DNA of 64,000 nt from Phyto melanocephala. Lineage: Eukaryota > Arthropoda > Insecta > Diptera > Rhinophoridae. The translations under genes and the position numbers were made by a program. The notes under the pieces are model-generated. The model did no database searches, had not been told where the DNA came from, and saw only the letters and a program-made list of their open reading frames with translations. Where the stretch lies: contig OW799237.1 in the NCBI GenBank assembly GCA_941918925.1, positions 94,275,015 through 94,339,014 of the forward strand, in the 5' to 3' direction. Below, piece by piece: positions 12,400 through 24,667 of the stretch. Positions within the stretch are counted from its first letter, which is position 1; each line of letters opens with the position of its first letter.

Positions 12400-12930
12400 A
12401 TGCGTAAGACGCGATCCCAAACCCAAGCAGAAAACGCGTTACTGTCTGGCAGCGCCACGAACAGTTCGCGTTCTGGTGTTGTGTCCTCTTCAACAATTGC
12501 CATAAGTCAACAACAGCCACAAAGCCAGCATAATCAAATGATTTCCGGCAACCCACAAAAGAGAAACATTCCAACCTCAGCAACCCTTAATTTTGCTGAT
12601 CAGACTAGACTTAAGGTAGGCTGTTTTCCTTATTGTATATTTATAAAAATTCTCGGCTTTTTAAAAGCATTTGGAGAAATCAAATATGGTTCATAAAAAC
12701 AAAAAACTATTTGTTTCTTGTTGCAAATTTCATTTTGAAGTTGGTTTATATAAAAATTCCCATTATTAAAAAAACCAGTATTACTTGTGATAGGTAAATT
12801 TTACTTGCATCCGTACCGCATGGTTGTATTTGTAAAGAAATAGAAATGCCGGTAAAGGTACTTTTACACGATATGAATTTTACATTATGCATGTCGTGAA
12901 AAACTTAAATAAAAAAAACTTAAATATATG

Positions 12931-12970
<40 letters not shown>

Positions 12971-12986
12971 ATATATATATATATAT

Positions 12987-13028
<42 letters not shown>

Positions 13029-16000
13029 TGCGTCTATATTAGACACATTTTAGTTACATAAAACGTCAAACTCTGTACATAACAAATAAGAGTTCTATAT
13101 TTGGCCTTGCCGAATCTGATATTACCTTTCACCATCATGTACATAAGTATCATCCCACATCGTAGCTTAACCTATATTTCATTTTATATAGGGCGATTGT
13201 GCGGAATCTCAATATCGATTCATTCCCATATATATCCAAAAGATTGATACCATACACAGATCTGAGGGAACATATAGTTGCTTCTAAAAGTTGAATTCAA
13301 CTAACACACGGATATATAGCTTTATCATTCCGTTTGTAATTTCTACAATATTAATTTCCGATAAAGTATATATTTGTTTGTTATATATCTGTTTGTATAT
13401 ATCTGTTTGTTATTGAAGTTGTAAAATAATGTATATAATGTATAGTATATTATATTTTTATTATAAGGCTATGCTTAGGCGTTTTCTAACTATGTAATAT
13501 ATTATAATTGGCCTTTGTGGCTTTATATTACGGAATTGGAATAAATAAATAAATAAATAAATAAATATTTTCTGAAAGTTTATGAATAAAGAGTCGATTA
13601 AACCATATCCGTCTGTCCGTGTGTTTTTATAAAGATTGTAAATCAAATCTACTAGATTTCGCTAAGGTGTAAATGTAGTATAAGCTACGATGTGGGATTA
13701 TACCTATGTACATGATGGTGAAGGGTATTATCATATTCGGCACGTACGAATATAGCACTCTTGTTTAACTAAAAAAGATTGTTTTTAATTATTTTAGGTT
13801 ATGTGCACACGGGGTGAATTAAATCATACAACTCTGTATTTTTTCATTAGGCTGTGTTCATTAACTTCATCTTAATGTATCCCACATAAAATACTGGGAT
13901 TTGTAGGCCGTCAAAAAAGACCAAACTCGCCGCCATATTCTTTGGATTAGAATTTTATTTTCTTTTATTAAACAAGTAAAAAGATATCTGCGGTGCGTGT
14001 GAAACCCCGCACGAATAAAAGCGAATAAAACAAAAATAATTAATATATAAAAATTTTATTACAATTAAAACAAAACTAATACATAAAGAAAATAGTTTGA
14101 TATAAAACAGAAAATAATAAGTGCACATAAATCGGCAAAAATACGAAACGCTATTGAAACTTGGATGTGTGATAATACCAACAAAAAATTTAATTTTTCT
14201 TTATATTTACAAAAAAGAAGAAAAATATGGCTTTTGTAACATTTGCATACATATTCCATTATTATTCAGGTACAATATTCGTATTAAGGTAGAAAATAAT
14301 ATTAGATGTAAGAACAATTAAGTAAAATGGGCCTTAATCTGTAAAATACAATTTTTTCTTTTTTCGACTTTTGAAGAGAATTTTTTATTTCTGTCTTTTA
14401 GATGTTGCCAACTTATAGTTTTAATTTTCTTCAATTTATATTTTGTTTTGCTATAGATGTAAGTCGTTGTTTGGTGTATGCGTGAGTTAATATGCATTTG
14501 TGTGTATATAAAATGTATGTGCACTATCTATATACCGATTTTTTGTAAATGCAGTAGTAGGATCATATAAGTGTATGTAGTTTGTTCTATGTATTAGTAA
14601 GGTTTTATTGTGTTGGTTTTTGTTTTTATATACTTGCTTTGTTTATGCACATTTGTTGTGTGTGTAATAAAAAAAATGTCTCCCCTTACATTACATAGTT
14701 TTAAATTACCTCTGCCTTTTCTGGTTTATTTTAAAAAACGTGTGATTGAACTTTTAACTTTCCTTATTTCAAATTAAATCTGAGTATATACATACATGAA
14801 TATATATTTGACATAACTCAAATTGTCGTAGAATTGCTTACCTAACCGCCTACCTCTATTTTTCTGTACCTCGGCCATAGACACGACATTCTCTGCCGTT
14901 TCTATCTCTTTCTTATCCTTCAAATCATATTGCATAATGTCCCGTTGTAACCCCGACAGACCCTGTTGAGATCCAAAAGTACCGTAGAGTCTGCCAAATT
15001 CACCTTTGACCATAAAGCTATTGAAAATGCAATCCCTTAAGTCGACCCTAGAGCTGATCCACCGTGTGTATGCTCTTTTGCAATTTCATTGCCAACAACT
15101 CTACAGTGCGACGGTGCCCAGAATGATCTTACGCTGAAGGAGCCCATAATTCTACCAAAAGTTCTCTTAGTCTCTGATAAGCCTGATCTGTCAAGGCTTT
15201 GAGTGCTGCTTGCTTATTTACGTAATGAGTTAAGTCCCTTCCCCTTTGAACATATTCGATTATTTGGTTCGTTGCGATCTAGGTGGCCAGTATCTCCGCA
15301 TAAAACACACTACAATAGTCAGAAATTCTGTATGACCTGATGTTCTCCGCTATGATATAGACAATTTTCCATATGCGAGTAGCCATCTTAGATCCACCCG
15401 TAAAAATTTTACACCTTTCAAAAATACCATCGAATCCCAACTAATCTTTGTAACCATATAGTCCGGCACATTTAATATACAGTGCTGTCTAAGTAGAGTG
15501 ATATAATTTTTGCAGAGCGATTTTACTATACCCAGGTTGTTCACTAAATCAAGGTTGAATTTTTTATTTAAAATACTAATTTATAAATTTTATTTATTTC
15601 CATGTAAAGTTTTAATTTATGACTGGAAAAAATTAGTAATAGTTGTTTGTTTCTTTAGTTTGTTTACCGATATTTGCACTGCTTGATAGCGAAGGCAATG
15701 TAGATCTTGTATATTCGCGAAATTTGTAGTATAAGCCTCAGCCCATTCGATACCCTTATCAAAAACCTTAATGGCTTCAGCAGCTGAGGTTTATGAGTGT
15801 TCACTCTACAGAGTAGTCAATGTAAACATTCTGTTGTTCACGAGGTATTTATAGCATCGGGGGTTCACTCTACCCAGACAGCACTGTATTCTGAAGACCA
15901 GTGTATCCATAGTGTTGCCGACATTAAATAGTCTACCAACCCGGACTCACCTAGCCTAAATGAAAATGTATAATAAAGAATAATAATAATAATAACAATC

Positions 16001-19000
16001 GTTTTCCAATACCTCCCACTACATAGTACATCTTACACCATCTCATAAATATAATTTTCAACTTTGGTCTAATGCCCAAACTATTGCCTATGCAGTTTCT
16101 GCATATGTAGCAGGGATCTAGTCGTCAGTTTTAATTTATACTTATGAACTATGAGTATAACATGAATAAAGTAATTAATTGTAAATAACTTGTAAATTAT
16201 TGTATTATTATTAAAATTTTTAAAGACGAGGAAAGTGTATAAAAATTAGTTATAAAAAAATAAAATTGTAATTACTTTATTTTAGGAATGTGAGGAGATG
16301 ATAAGTCTTCTTCGTGTGGTGGAACTACAAAAGATACTTTCATATTTAAGCATATCTTTTGCTGGACGCAAAATTGATTATCAGCGTAGAATTTTATCCT
16401 TGTTGCGTACAAATTTTGAATTAATTGCTCCAAAAGTACGCGAAATCTATACGCAATCCATGTAAGTTTGTTTAAAAAAAAAAAAAAACAAAATAAATAA
16501 TTTTTTACAAACTTGTTTTTGTCTTGAATTGGTATTGCAGTGTTGAACAACAGGCTAATCAGTACGGTCCACCGGATCCAAAAAGAATGTATTCACAAAT
16601 GCAAATGCAACCCAATGCCGGCGGTATGGTAGGTGCCAATGCGGCGGCTCAAATGGGTGCAGCACAACAAATACTAAATCCAGCGAGTCAAGCTGGTATG
16701 CCAGCTGGTGTACCGCCTGGTAGTAATGTAGTACCATTTCTACATGCTATACCCACTCAAATGCCCATTCACCCAGATGTACGTTTGAAGAAATTAGCTT
16801 TTTACGATGTGATGGGCACTTTAATAAAACCGTCGTCATTAGTACCTCGTAATGCCCAGCGCATACAGGAAGTGCCCTTTTATTTTACACTAACACCACA
16901 ACAAGCCACTGAAATCGCATCAAATCGTGACATACGTAATAGTTCAAAAATTGAACATGCTATACAAGTGCAGCTAAGATTTTGTCTTTTAGAGACCTCG
17001 TGCGATCAAGAGGATTGTTTTCCGCCGAGTGTCAGTGTTAAAGTAAATAATAAATTATGTCAACTGCCAGTAAGTACATATAAAAAATATCTTAAAATTA
17101 AATATTTTCCTTTAACTGTTATATTGTACTTAATTATATTACATAGAATGTCATTCCAACAAATCGCCCAAATGTGGAACCAAAACGACCACCTAGGCCA
17201 GTTAATGTTACATCAAATGTCAAATTATCGCCGACTGTAACTAATACCATAACGGTACAATGGTGCCCTGATTACACACGAGGCTATTGTATTGCAGTGT
17301 ATTTAGTTAAAAAATTAACATCAGCTCAATTATTGCAAAGGATGAAACAAAAGGGTGTCAAGCCAGCCGATTATACCAGAGCTCTGAGTAGGTTTATTAT
17401 ATGAAAATCAATGTAATATTTAAATAAAATTTAATTTTTTTCTGCAGTCAAAGAAAAGCTAACTGAAGATGCTGACTGTGAAATTGCTACGACTATGTTA
17501 AAGGTGTCACTTAATTGTCCTCTGGGTAAAATGAAAATGTCCATACCATGTCGGGCTTCAACATGCTCACATTTGCAATGTTTTGATGCTAGTCTTTACC
17601 TGCAAATGAACGAACGTAAACCCACATGGAATTGTCCAGTTTGTGATAAACCTGCCGTTTATGATAATCTGGTTATAGATGGGTAAATTTTTATTTATTT
17701 TTTATTATCGATAGCAACCGAGCTTTAATTGTTGTTCGAGATGCTAGAAAAGGTATTATAGATAGATGGCAATTGACAACAGCTGTCAATTTCATTTGTA
17801 AAATAATTTCTTGCTATTATTTTTCTTTTGCAATGTGAAGTTGGAATTTTTAGTTGACAGCACAGCTGAAGTTTAGTGCTTGCTCATAATCTATCGATAA
17901 TTTTTTACAAACTTTAAAAGTATGAATATAACAACAAAATAAGTTAAATAAAGAGAATAAAAATTGTATTAAAATATGTATTAAAATATGTATTAAAAAA
18001 ATACTTTTTTTTAATATTCTTTAAGCTACTTCCAAGAAGTATTAGCCTCAAACCTACTTAAACCAGATGATACTGAAATACAATTACACAAAGATGGCTC
18101 ATGGAGTACTCATAGCTTGCGGAATGAAGGACAAATTATTGACACACCAACTAAGCCAGTCGAAAAAGTGGAAGTTATTTCAGATGATATTGGTAAAAAC
18201 CGAATAATAGATACTATATTAATAAAAACTTAAATTTAAGCTTCATATTTATTTCACAACAAAAAAAAAAAACATCAACATGGTAAAATAGTACCATGAA
18301 AATATATTAAAGGTATTCACGTCATCGGTTTAAGAGTCTTGCGAAAATGCGAAGTTGCGTTATTTTCCTTTAGTTATTGTGACCCCGTTTGTAACGAAAA
18401 AAAAGTTGCAATATTTAATAAATAAAGCTGACCGACTTTTATTAGAACTGTCAACGAGTTTAGCAAAAAAAAAAAAACAATAAAAATTTGTGTGTGACTA
18501 AATATTTACGCATTATTTTAGAGGTGCTACAAAAAGATAAAATAAGTGCGAAATTATTTTATACATAGTCGTTATGATTTTCGCAAGAATAAAACCAGTG
18601 ACTTAAATGCCTTTGTTGAAAAATTTGAGTTGAAAATTATTCAAAATAAACATGGTTGGAAATTTATGCCTAAAATTGTGTTGAACATTTTGCAAAAAAA
18701 AAAGTATTTTGAAAAATATTTTCAAAAACTTTAATTAATCGTTTTCAATATCTATGTCTCAGCAAAAATTTGTTATTAATTTTTAGAACTCATTACTACA
18801 GAAGATGTTAAGCCTCTCAAGTCTGCAGTTTCTGGAGCGATTAACACAAATGAACAACCTTCATCAACTACAAATAGTGAGACTGTAAGTATAAAATATT
18901 TTTATTATCGCTTACACTTTGTCAATCATTAAAAAAAAATTTCAATTGTTTTAAGGTGGACTTAACACTCAGTGATTCGGATGACGACTTACCTTTGGCA

Positions 19001-19138
19001 AAACGTCGTCCAGTGGCTAAAACAAATACAAATCAAGGAGCGCCATCGTCTACTATGAATGGCAATGGCACTGGTGGTAATCAAAGAGGCATGTATATGC
19101 AACAAAAGAATGGTACGTTGGATTCTTTTTCGTACTAA
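12400..19138 (+). CDS. Su(var)2-10: Su(var)2-10 / PIAS SUMO E3 ligase, core exons
   Basis: Eight exons: 12400-12615, 16286-16461, 16541-17069, 17147-17387, 17448-17682, 18026-18192, 18787-18884 and 18956-19112, with all phases consistent. Reading through the last donor gives a stop at 19,136-19,138. PIAS proteins are nuclear SUMO E3 ligases and chromatin regulators. The start is MRKTRSQTQ. Exon 2 holds the SAP-type helical domain (about residues 73-130, [20 protein letters not shown]). Exons 3-4 carry the PINIT domain ([14 protein letters not shown] ... [11 protein letters not shown]). Exon 5 carries the SP-RING ([47 protein letters not shown], zinc-ligand Cys/His present). Exon 8 carries the SUMO-interacting motif [13 protein letters not shown]. 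Exon 8 ends in phase 1 at GTACGT, so alternative phase-1 acceptors further right are plausible (see 24,668, 25,492 and 35,577). Confidence 0.95.
12926..13026. repeat. (TA)n microsatellite
   Basis: About 100 bp of nearly pure TA repeats, interrupted by a few TGTA and ACAC units. It lies in the first intron of Su(var)2-10 and is likely to be length-polymorphic. Confidence 0.95.
13081..13770. repeat. Inverted-repeat copy of the 'CGGCCNTGCCGAAT' dispersed family
   Basis: The left arm (about 13,086-13,175: ACAAATAAGAGTTCTATATT, TTGCCGAATC, CACCATCATGTACATAAG, CACATCGTAGCTTA) is repeated in inverted orientation at about 13,678-13,768 (TAAGCTACGATGTGGGATTA, ATGATGGTGAAGGGTATTAT, ATATAGCACTCTTGTTTAAC). 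Arms are roughly 90 bp. Between them lie a copy of the internal 'gggcgattgtgcggaatctc' segment and, at about 13,640-13,677, the right end of another MITE (AATCTACTAGATTTCG and AGGTGTAAATGTAGTAT) that also bounds the 30,157-30,605 element. Confidence 0.7.
14774..15990 (-). mobile_element. Decayed non-LTR retrotransposon remnant
   Basis: Minus-strand frames at about 15,100-15,310 read fragments such as [29 protein letters not shown] and [15 protein letters not shown], interrupted by stops. This pattern fits the RNase H region of I/R1/Jockey-like elements ('vfqAEi.Ai ... SD...AL.AL'). Further open pieces lie at 15,350-15,544 and 14,774-15,013. A (AATAAT)n-like run at 15,970-15,995 could be the tail of a plus-strand copy, so more than one remnant may be present. 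The assignment is tentative. Confidence 0.4.
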
Positions 19139-20400
19139 ATTAAATTTTTCAAACAAAAAAGAAAAATATTTCTAAATTCATATTTTTGAAAGCAAAAGAA
19201 AAAATATTTATATTTTATATATTTATGTACATCTGTTTAGACACAAAATTACAAAACCAATAACACAATATCACTGACACACATATGCAATATCATAACT
19301 CTTAATAACTTTGTTATACGTTTTACTTTCAAAAATTTTATAACTTTTCACACCGTTTCATATTTTTTTACATTCATTAAACTAACAACATGTACATTAT
19401 ATATTTTAGCTTAACCTATTTAATATCATTAGTTTGATTTCATTATATTTTAAATAATTCGAGACATGCCTTTAATATATATTTTTTAGGGGAAAGTAAA
19501 CAATTTATTTACATAGTTTTACTTCTAGTTTTTCATAGATCTTATTTTCAATTTAATTGTATTCATGAATACACTTTTGTATTTGTTTTATCTTTATGTT
19601 TTTGTACATTTGCTTTTTTTTGTTTTTTTTATTTGTCTACCATTTTTACATACATATTTTATACCGATTTTCCCTAGTTTTTATCTCTATATTAATGTTT
19701 AAAAATTATTGTGGAACAAGGAAAAGTGCTGTTAGGATGAAAAAACATTTTTGAAGAGTAATAAATGACATAATTTCTGAGATGAAATAAAAAACGTAAT
19801 TACTACTAACTATTTATTCTTTAGAGTAATTGTAACATGAGTAATCATGAGCGAATATGTTGGTATATATTTTTGTGTTAAGGCACTTGTTTAACTTTAA
19901 ATTTGAGCCAAAACGACACCTTAGTTGTTTAAAATAAATTATCGGCTTCCTAATGAATTGGTTTGTTTTTTGTTTTCTTTTTCTTTTTTATTGTTAAAAA
20001 ATCTAAATTAGTACTTGTTTTTAGAGAAATATTTATTAAAAAGCTTATTAATAATAAATTAAAAAAAGATTTTATTCACTTGTTTCATGCCCTCATGTTT
20101 CTATATGAAACTATTTTTAATTTATGCGATAAAGATGAGAATGGCTTGTATCAATCATATGCGTCACTGGTCTTAGCCTTTCGAAAATGCATAGTTATTT
20201 TTAAACAACTATGTCTTAAATAATTTTGGGTTTTGCTCTTACCTAATGCGTAAATATTAAGCTTTACAACAACATTATTTTTTTCCGAAGGTCAACTCGT
20301 CGGCGGCTTAAATACCCAAACAAAAACGACAGCAAGGACTACTAGTCTGTCGGCTCCGTTCTCTGAATGTTGAAACAGATTTTACGAAAATAAGTGCTCA
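19139..20400. other. AT-rich intronic/3' UTR sequence of Su(var)2-10
   Basis: If exon 8 reads through, this is 3' UTR; if spliced, intron. An open frame at 19,963-20,223 is low-complexity with no recognised domain. No structured RNA or repeat with clear ends was found. Confidence 0.4.
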
Positions 20401-20403
20401 CGT

Positions 20404-20597
20404 CAAGGCATATTTATGCATCAGGTAGTCTTGATTTGACAGCAATTATTTTTTCTTCACTTTTTATAAACTTAAAATATCAAAGTCTATTGATTAAAAA
20501 CAATTTCTCTTCTCTTATTTATTTTAAATGGCAATTTTCATGTATAAAAAATGTAAGCAAAAAAATGTTCTACCGAATGTATTACCGAATAGATCGG
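20404..20597. mobile_element. hAT-like MITE, decayed copy
   Basis: It starts CAAGGCATATTTATGCATCA and follows the internal sequence of the better copies (TTTGACAGC, TTATTTTAAATGGCA, AAAAAATGTAAGCAAAAAA) to a degenerate right end, ATTACCGAATAGAT, at about 20,581-20,594. No target duplication is recognisable. Confidence 0.65.
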
Positions 20598-20632
20598 TAA
20601 TATTTAACTGCACGTCCAACAACTCCACAAAA

Positions 20633-21581
20633 ATGTCAAAATACGGCACAGATGTATTATCCCTATTATGTGCATCATCTCCTTCAGCAATAACAGCCAC
20701 TGATATATAAAATTGGCAATAATAGTAGTTTAATAGGTGTTGTGGCCGTTCAGCCTGGAAGTTTTGTGGCGAATAATGCGGCCTCTCAAACAGTTGGTTT
20801 AAGTCCGCTGCAACAAGCCCAAGCTCATTTAGGAGCTATGCCCAATACCTCAGTATTAAGTGTGGCAAATACCACAGCCACAGATACTTCTGCTTCTTTT
20901 CTACTACATTTTCTAATGACATTTGCAGAAGCTGATTTGGCGGGCAATAAAAATAAAAAAATACCAAAATTAAGTTATGCTCATGCTCTGCAAATCATAC
21001 ATCCCATTACCAATAAAAATATATTATACTGGACCTTAATAATAATAAAAAGTTTATTATCCCTGCAACTTAAACAACTTCACAAACTAGTTACCGAGAA
21101 GAAAGTGATAAGATCATCGAAATCTTAGAATATTGTACAATGTAAAAGGTTATCGTCAAATCGGAAGTGTATAAAAAAAGATTCTTTAGTTTTTTTTTAA
21201 CGAAATTATAAAGATTCCACCCAGCAAGCTGAACAAGCTTTAATTGATTTTATAAAGAAACACGATGCATGTGTGGAAATTATTCCGAGTGAGATCGATG
21301 TTTTACAACGAAAAATAGATGTAACTATAACCATAACAGATTTGAAATTCCAACAATTACAAGAAGGAATAGATAGAGAATATGTAAAACAATTGGAAGA
21401 TCTTAAAGAAAAAGATAATGAAGAAAAGTGTGGCAATAGTGAGAAAGGAGAATGTAAAAATCTCACTTATGTTCAGTTCAGTTCTAATACGAATTCATTT
21501 GCTGTTTTGTTTTCCATTGCGGACAATGAAACATCAACATTTGACAATACTGAGCGTGGTAGCGTTGTGGTGGCCAGTTGA
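20633..21581 (+). pseudogene. Unrecognised coding-like remnant, Gln/Ala/Thr-rich then charged
   Basis: Broken frames with non-repeat composition. One frame from 20,634 (MSKYGTDVLSLLCASSPSAI) stops at 20,708. The next, about 20,730-21,128, reads VAVQPGSFVANNAASQTVG, LSPLQQAQAHLGAMPNT and SASFLLHFLMTFAEADLAG. A later frame from about 21,215 reads QQAEQALIDFIKKHDACVEI, then DVLQRKIDVTITITDLK and a coiled-coil-like YVKQLEDLKEKDNEEK. The order of Gln/Ala-rich region and charged helices suggests parts of one protein broken by stops and frameshifts, such as a retrocopy or dying gene. I do not recognise the parent. It lies directly after a decayed hAT-like MITE within the extended Su(var)2-10 region. 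Confidence 0.4.
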
Positions 21582-21803
21582 AAAATTTGCACAATAAAGT
21601 TAGCCATGATACAGAAAATGCCAAGACCCTTACAATTCAACATAACATATTTTCGAGTTTACAGGTCCCTTAATGATAAAAAAATCTTCTAACAATCAAT
21701 AAAGAGCTTAAAGAAAGTAGTCCTCCCGTCTTTAGTATGAAATTAATTAAGTCTAAGGCGAATTCATACAGGTGAAATTATCAGCCTAGCTGATGGGGAA
21801 ACT

Positions 21804-22011
21804 CAAGGCATATTTATTCATCAGGTAATTGCAGTTTGGAGACAATTTTTTGTTTATGTTTTTTATATATGAAGTTTGACATTTGAAATTAATTAGAAAA
21901 GAGAGAAAATTGTTTTTTATTTATGTATTATGACAGCTGAAATTAAAAATAAGTAATAAAAAAAATAATCAGCTGACGAATCAAGAGTACCTGATGAATA
22001 AATATGCCTTG
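21804..22011. mobile_element. hAT-like MITE with perfect 8-bp target duplication
   Basis: A 208-bp element with ends CAAGGCATATTTATTCATCA and the inverse TGATGAATAAATATGCCTTG, flanked on both sides by GGGAAACT (21,796-21,803 and 22,012-22,019). An 8-bp duplication with CAAGG-type tips is the hAT superfamily pattern. There is no coding capacity. Confidence 0.9.
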
Positions 22012-22280
22012 GGGAAACTTTTTGTCAAAAGTGGTTAAATTTGCCTTGATTTTATTTATTAAAGCAGGGAGGGAAAATGTGATTTTGACTTCGGTATTAA
22101 ACAATTAACTTAAGTGTACTTATTTGATAATAAATGTACTAAATGTATGTATATTTGTTGCTTTTGCGTCATTAATAATGTTTCAAAAAATTTTTATCCT
22201 TTTTCTTAATCAAATTTCATTAACATAAAACATCCCCTCAAAAGTTGCTTTAGTGTATCAATTCGCCGTTGCATATACCT

Positions 22281-22304
22281 GTACAAGGTGGATTCGCCTT
22301 GTAC
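22281..22304. repeat. Short perfect hairpin GTACAAGG/CCTTGTAC
   Basis: An 8-bp perfect stem around an 8-nt loop, in the upstream region of the nested membrane-protein gene. It may be the centre or tip of an old palindromic repeat (the surrounding 22,250-22,660 contains CAATTGA-rich repeated words). Function unknown. Confidence 0.5.
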
Positions 22305-22839
22305 CTGTATAGCACCCCAAAAACGTTTCAACTCAATTGTCAATCGAGTCTTTACATTGAATTGATGCTTAGTCACACACTTCATAAACTGAATTGAAAG
22401 AATTGAAAACTATAAACAAATTTTGACAGCTGATCAAGATACTTGAACACACACAGAACAATCGAATTGAAAGACTTACTAGCCAACTTGAACAAATAAA
22501 AATCTTTTGATTTTTCTTCAACCAACTCGACAACTTCGAAATTAATCAATTGACAGAGCCATAATGGCCTTGATTTTGATTACAATCGACTTAGTTACCA
22601 ATTGGATTGAAAAGTGTATGAGGTGCTTATGAATATGCCTTGATGAAGTCACAACCTTGCTATAGTTGTTTGATTTTTTTTCACTTTGAAATTATTTTCA
22701 AACACATTACATTTTAAATTAATTGTTTGTCTCATTTTCAAAACAAATTCAAGTTATAAAAATTCGAAATTCAACAATCACATTTTTGAAGTATTATCAA
22801 CATTAGCCGCCGAAAATAAACCAAACACTGCAGTACACA

Positions 22840-23601
22840 ATGTCCTTAAAAGCAATTCTTGCCGAATCATCGATTATTATTTGCCTAGGACTATTTATGC
22901 ATGTGTATAGTCTAAGTATTATTGAGTTGCGCAATTCAAAATTACCACTATTAACACCAAATGCTGCATCATCTTTATTCGTTTTATCCGTTTTGTGTAT
23001 TTTTGCAAAACTTCGAACACTCTGTCCTCACAGCAGATACATGCCTCAAAGGTTTTTAGTTTTCCTAGCAGAATTGGCCTTGATCTTATATATCACCGAC
23101 TTAATTCTGCGTCAAATATGGCTGCCATGTCTTAAGTTGTTGAATTTATTTTGCCACTTTCTCGGTCAGTATGTTTTGTCAGCGAATCAAAATTATTTTA
23201 TTTATAAATCACCACAAGTATCCAACTGGATTCGTAATGATGCTTTCTATATAGCAAGATTTTTTCTGGCATTAAAAGTATTTACATTTATGCTATATGT
23301 TACTGGCCTTTTAAAACTTTTAAAGAAGGCGATTGGTTTTGTTTGTGGAAGTAGTAAACAAGTGGATTTAACACAAAATAATAATTATTGTAAGAACTAT
23401 TTCATAGATTTCAAAACCAACAATTCTATGAAAAAGAAGAAACCATTTAATGTGTATGAATTACCGTGTGTACCTCAAGCAGATATTTTATCTTTAGCCA
23501 AACATTTTGTTCCGAGACAAAAGAGACCGAAGTCAGTACGCAAAAATAAACGTAAAAGTAAAATTTTACTAGATGATGACTCAAGTGAATACAATTGTTG
23601 A
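22840..23601 (+). CDS. Unrecognised intronless multi-pass membrane protein
   Basis: An uninterrupted 253-codon frame, the longest single-exon frame that no known family explains. I do not recognise the protein. Predicted membrane segments lie at about residues 4-28, 43-58, 71-108 (possibly two) and 136-160. The C-terminal third is soluble and very basic (KKKKPFNVYELP, PRQKRPKSVRKNKRKSK) and ends in an acidic DDDSSEYNC tail. The first ATG (cacaATGTC) is taken as the start. The composition is that of a genuine protein (Cys, Trp and Pro spread through the frame). It lies on the same strand as Su(var)2-10, inside what would be the long intron of its extended isoforms. A canonical AATAAA-like tail region follows near 23,690-23,760. 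It could be a lineage-specific gene with restricted expression. Coding status is inferred from frame length and composition only. Confidence 0.65.
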   Translation: MSLKAILAESSIIICLGLFMHVYSLSIIELRNSKLPLLTPNAASSLFVLSVLCIFAKLRTLCPHSRYMPQRFLVFLAELALILYITDLILRQIWLPCLKLLNLFCHFLGQYVLSANQNYFIYKSPQVSNWIRNDAFYIARFFLALKVFTFMLYVTGLLKLLKKAIGFVCGSSKQVDLTQNNNYCKNYFIDFKTNNSMKKKKPFNVYELPCVPQADILSLAKHFVPRQKRPKSVRKNKRKSKILLDDDSSEYNC

Positions 23602-24667
23602 TGGTTTATTCTAAGTAATTTTTGAGCTTAATTTGACTACCTACATACATAAGTACATATTATAACTACAAAATGAAACATCTATATAAATATATTTAAA
23701 AAAAAAATTATTTATATAGGAATTGGTACTTAAATCAAAATACAAAGTGTAATAAATTTTCCTTGATAAAAAAAACCGATTTGTAGTGACTACGTTTTAT
23801 TTTCAGTCTTGTTTTAACATCGGAGAGAGCCTGTTTTTAGCCGATATTTTGTTTTCCTCTAACCTTTACTGGACAGCTTTTAGAGTCTGTGTATATAATT
23901 TTTACAAGCATATCTGGCGACATTTGCAATTATGCCTATAAGATACAGATGTTGTAAAGTTTACTTTTCTGGGTGGTTAAAAAATAAAGTTATTCAGGTC
24001 ACCGTTTTTGGACTTGCGAAATTGTAATGTTTTCTTTTTCAGTCACAAACTACGTACACAATATATTCAAGTGTGTGATGGAAAATGATAGTTTTCAAAA
24101 TGATTTAAAAAAAAAACTTCTAAAAAAGTTGTGATGTATTTCGATAGATTTTGAGAATCATTTCTAAACCAATCTCAAAGTTATGACTTCTAAAAAGCAT
24201 ACTGAAAGATAAAATATAAACAATATAATTTAATCTGTGGAACCAAATTAAATATAAAGGATGGAAAAGCAATTTAAGAACAATTTTTAAACTTATGACA
24301 AAACGTCTTTGGCAAACACATCACACCTTTCATCGTTTTCAAATAGGTTTTATGTCTAAATCGTTTTTCATCACATACCCGATTCTTAATTAATTTAACC
24401 TTTGCATAACTTCTTACCTTGTGGGTAAATATAAACACTGTATGTTGTCTTCTTACAAAAAGTGAAAATCGTAAAATTTTTAGTGACTCCCTTTAGAGTA
24501 ATCGGTGCGATATATAAAGTTGAAAACTAAAAATTTTGCATACATGTTAAGTGCGTGTGTTTTGTGTCTAATTTTATTTTGTGTAAGTGTGTGTGTTTGT
24601 GTCCAACATTTTATTTGAATTCATTGTAAACTGTTTGATACATTTCTTTTTTCTTTTATCTAACTAG

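Larger units (their letters stand above)
12616..16285 (+). other. Su(var)2-10 intron 1 filled with repeats
   Basis: A 3.7-kb intron (donor GTAGGC, acceptor TTTTAG). It contains the (TA)n tract at 12,926-13,026, an inverted-repeat element at 13,081-13,770, and decayed retrotransposon sequence at 14.77-15.99 kb. AT-rich sequence at 13.8-14.7 kb shows nothing recognisable. Confidence 0.8.
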
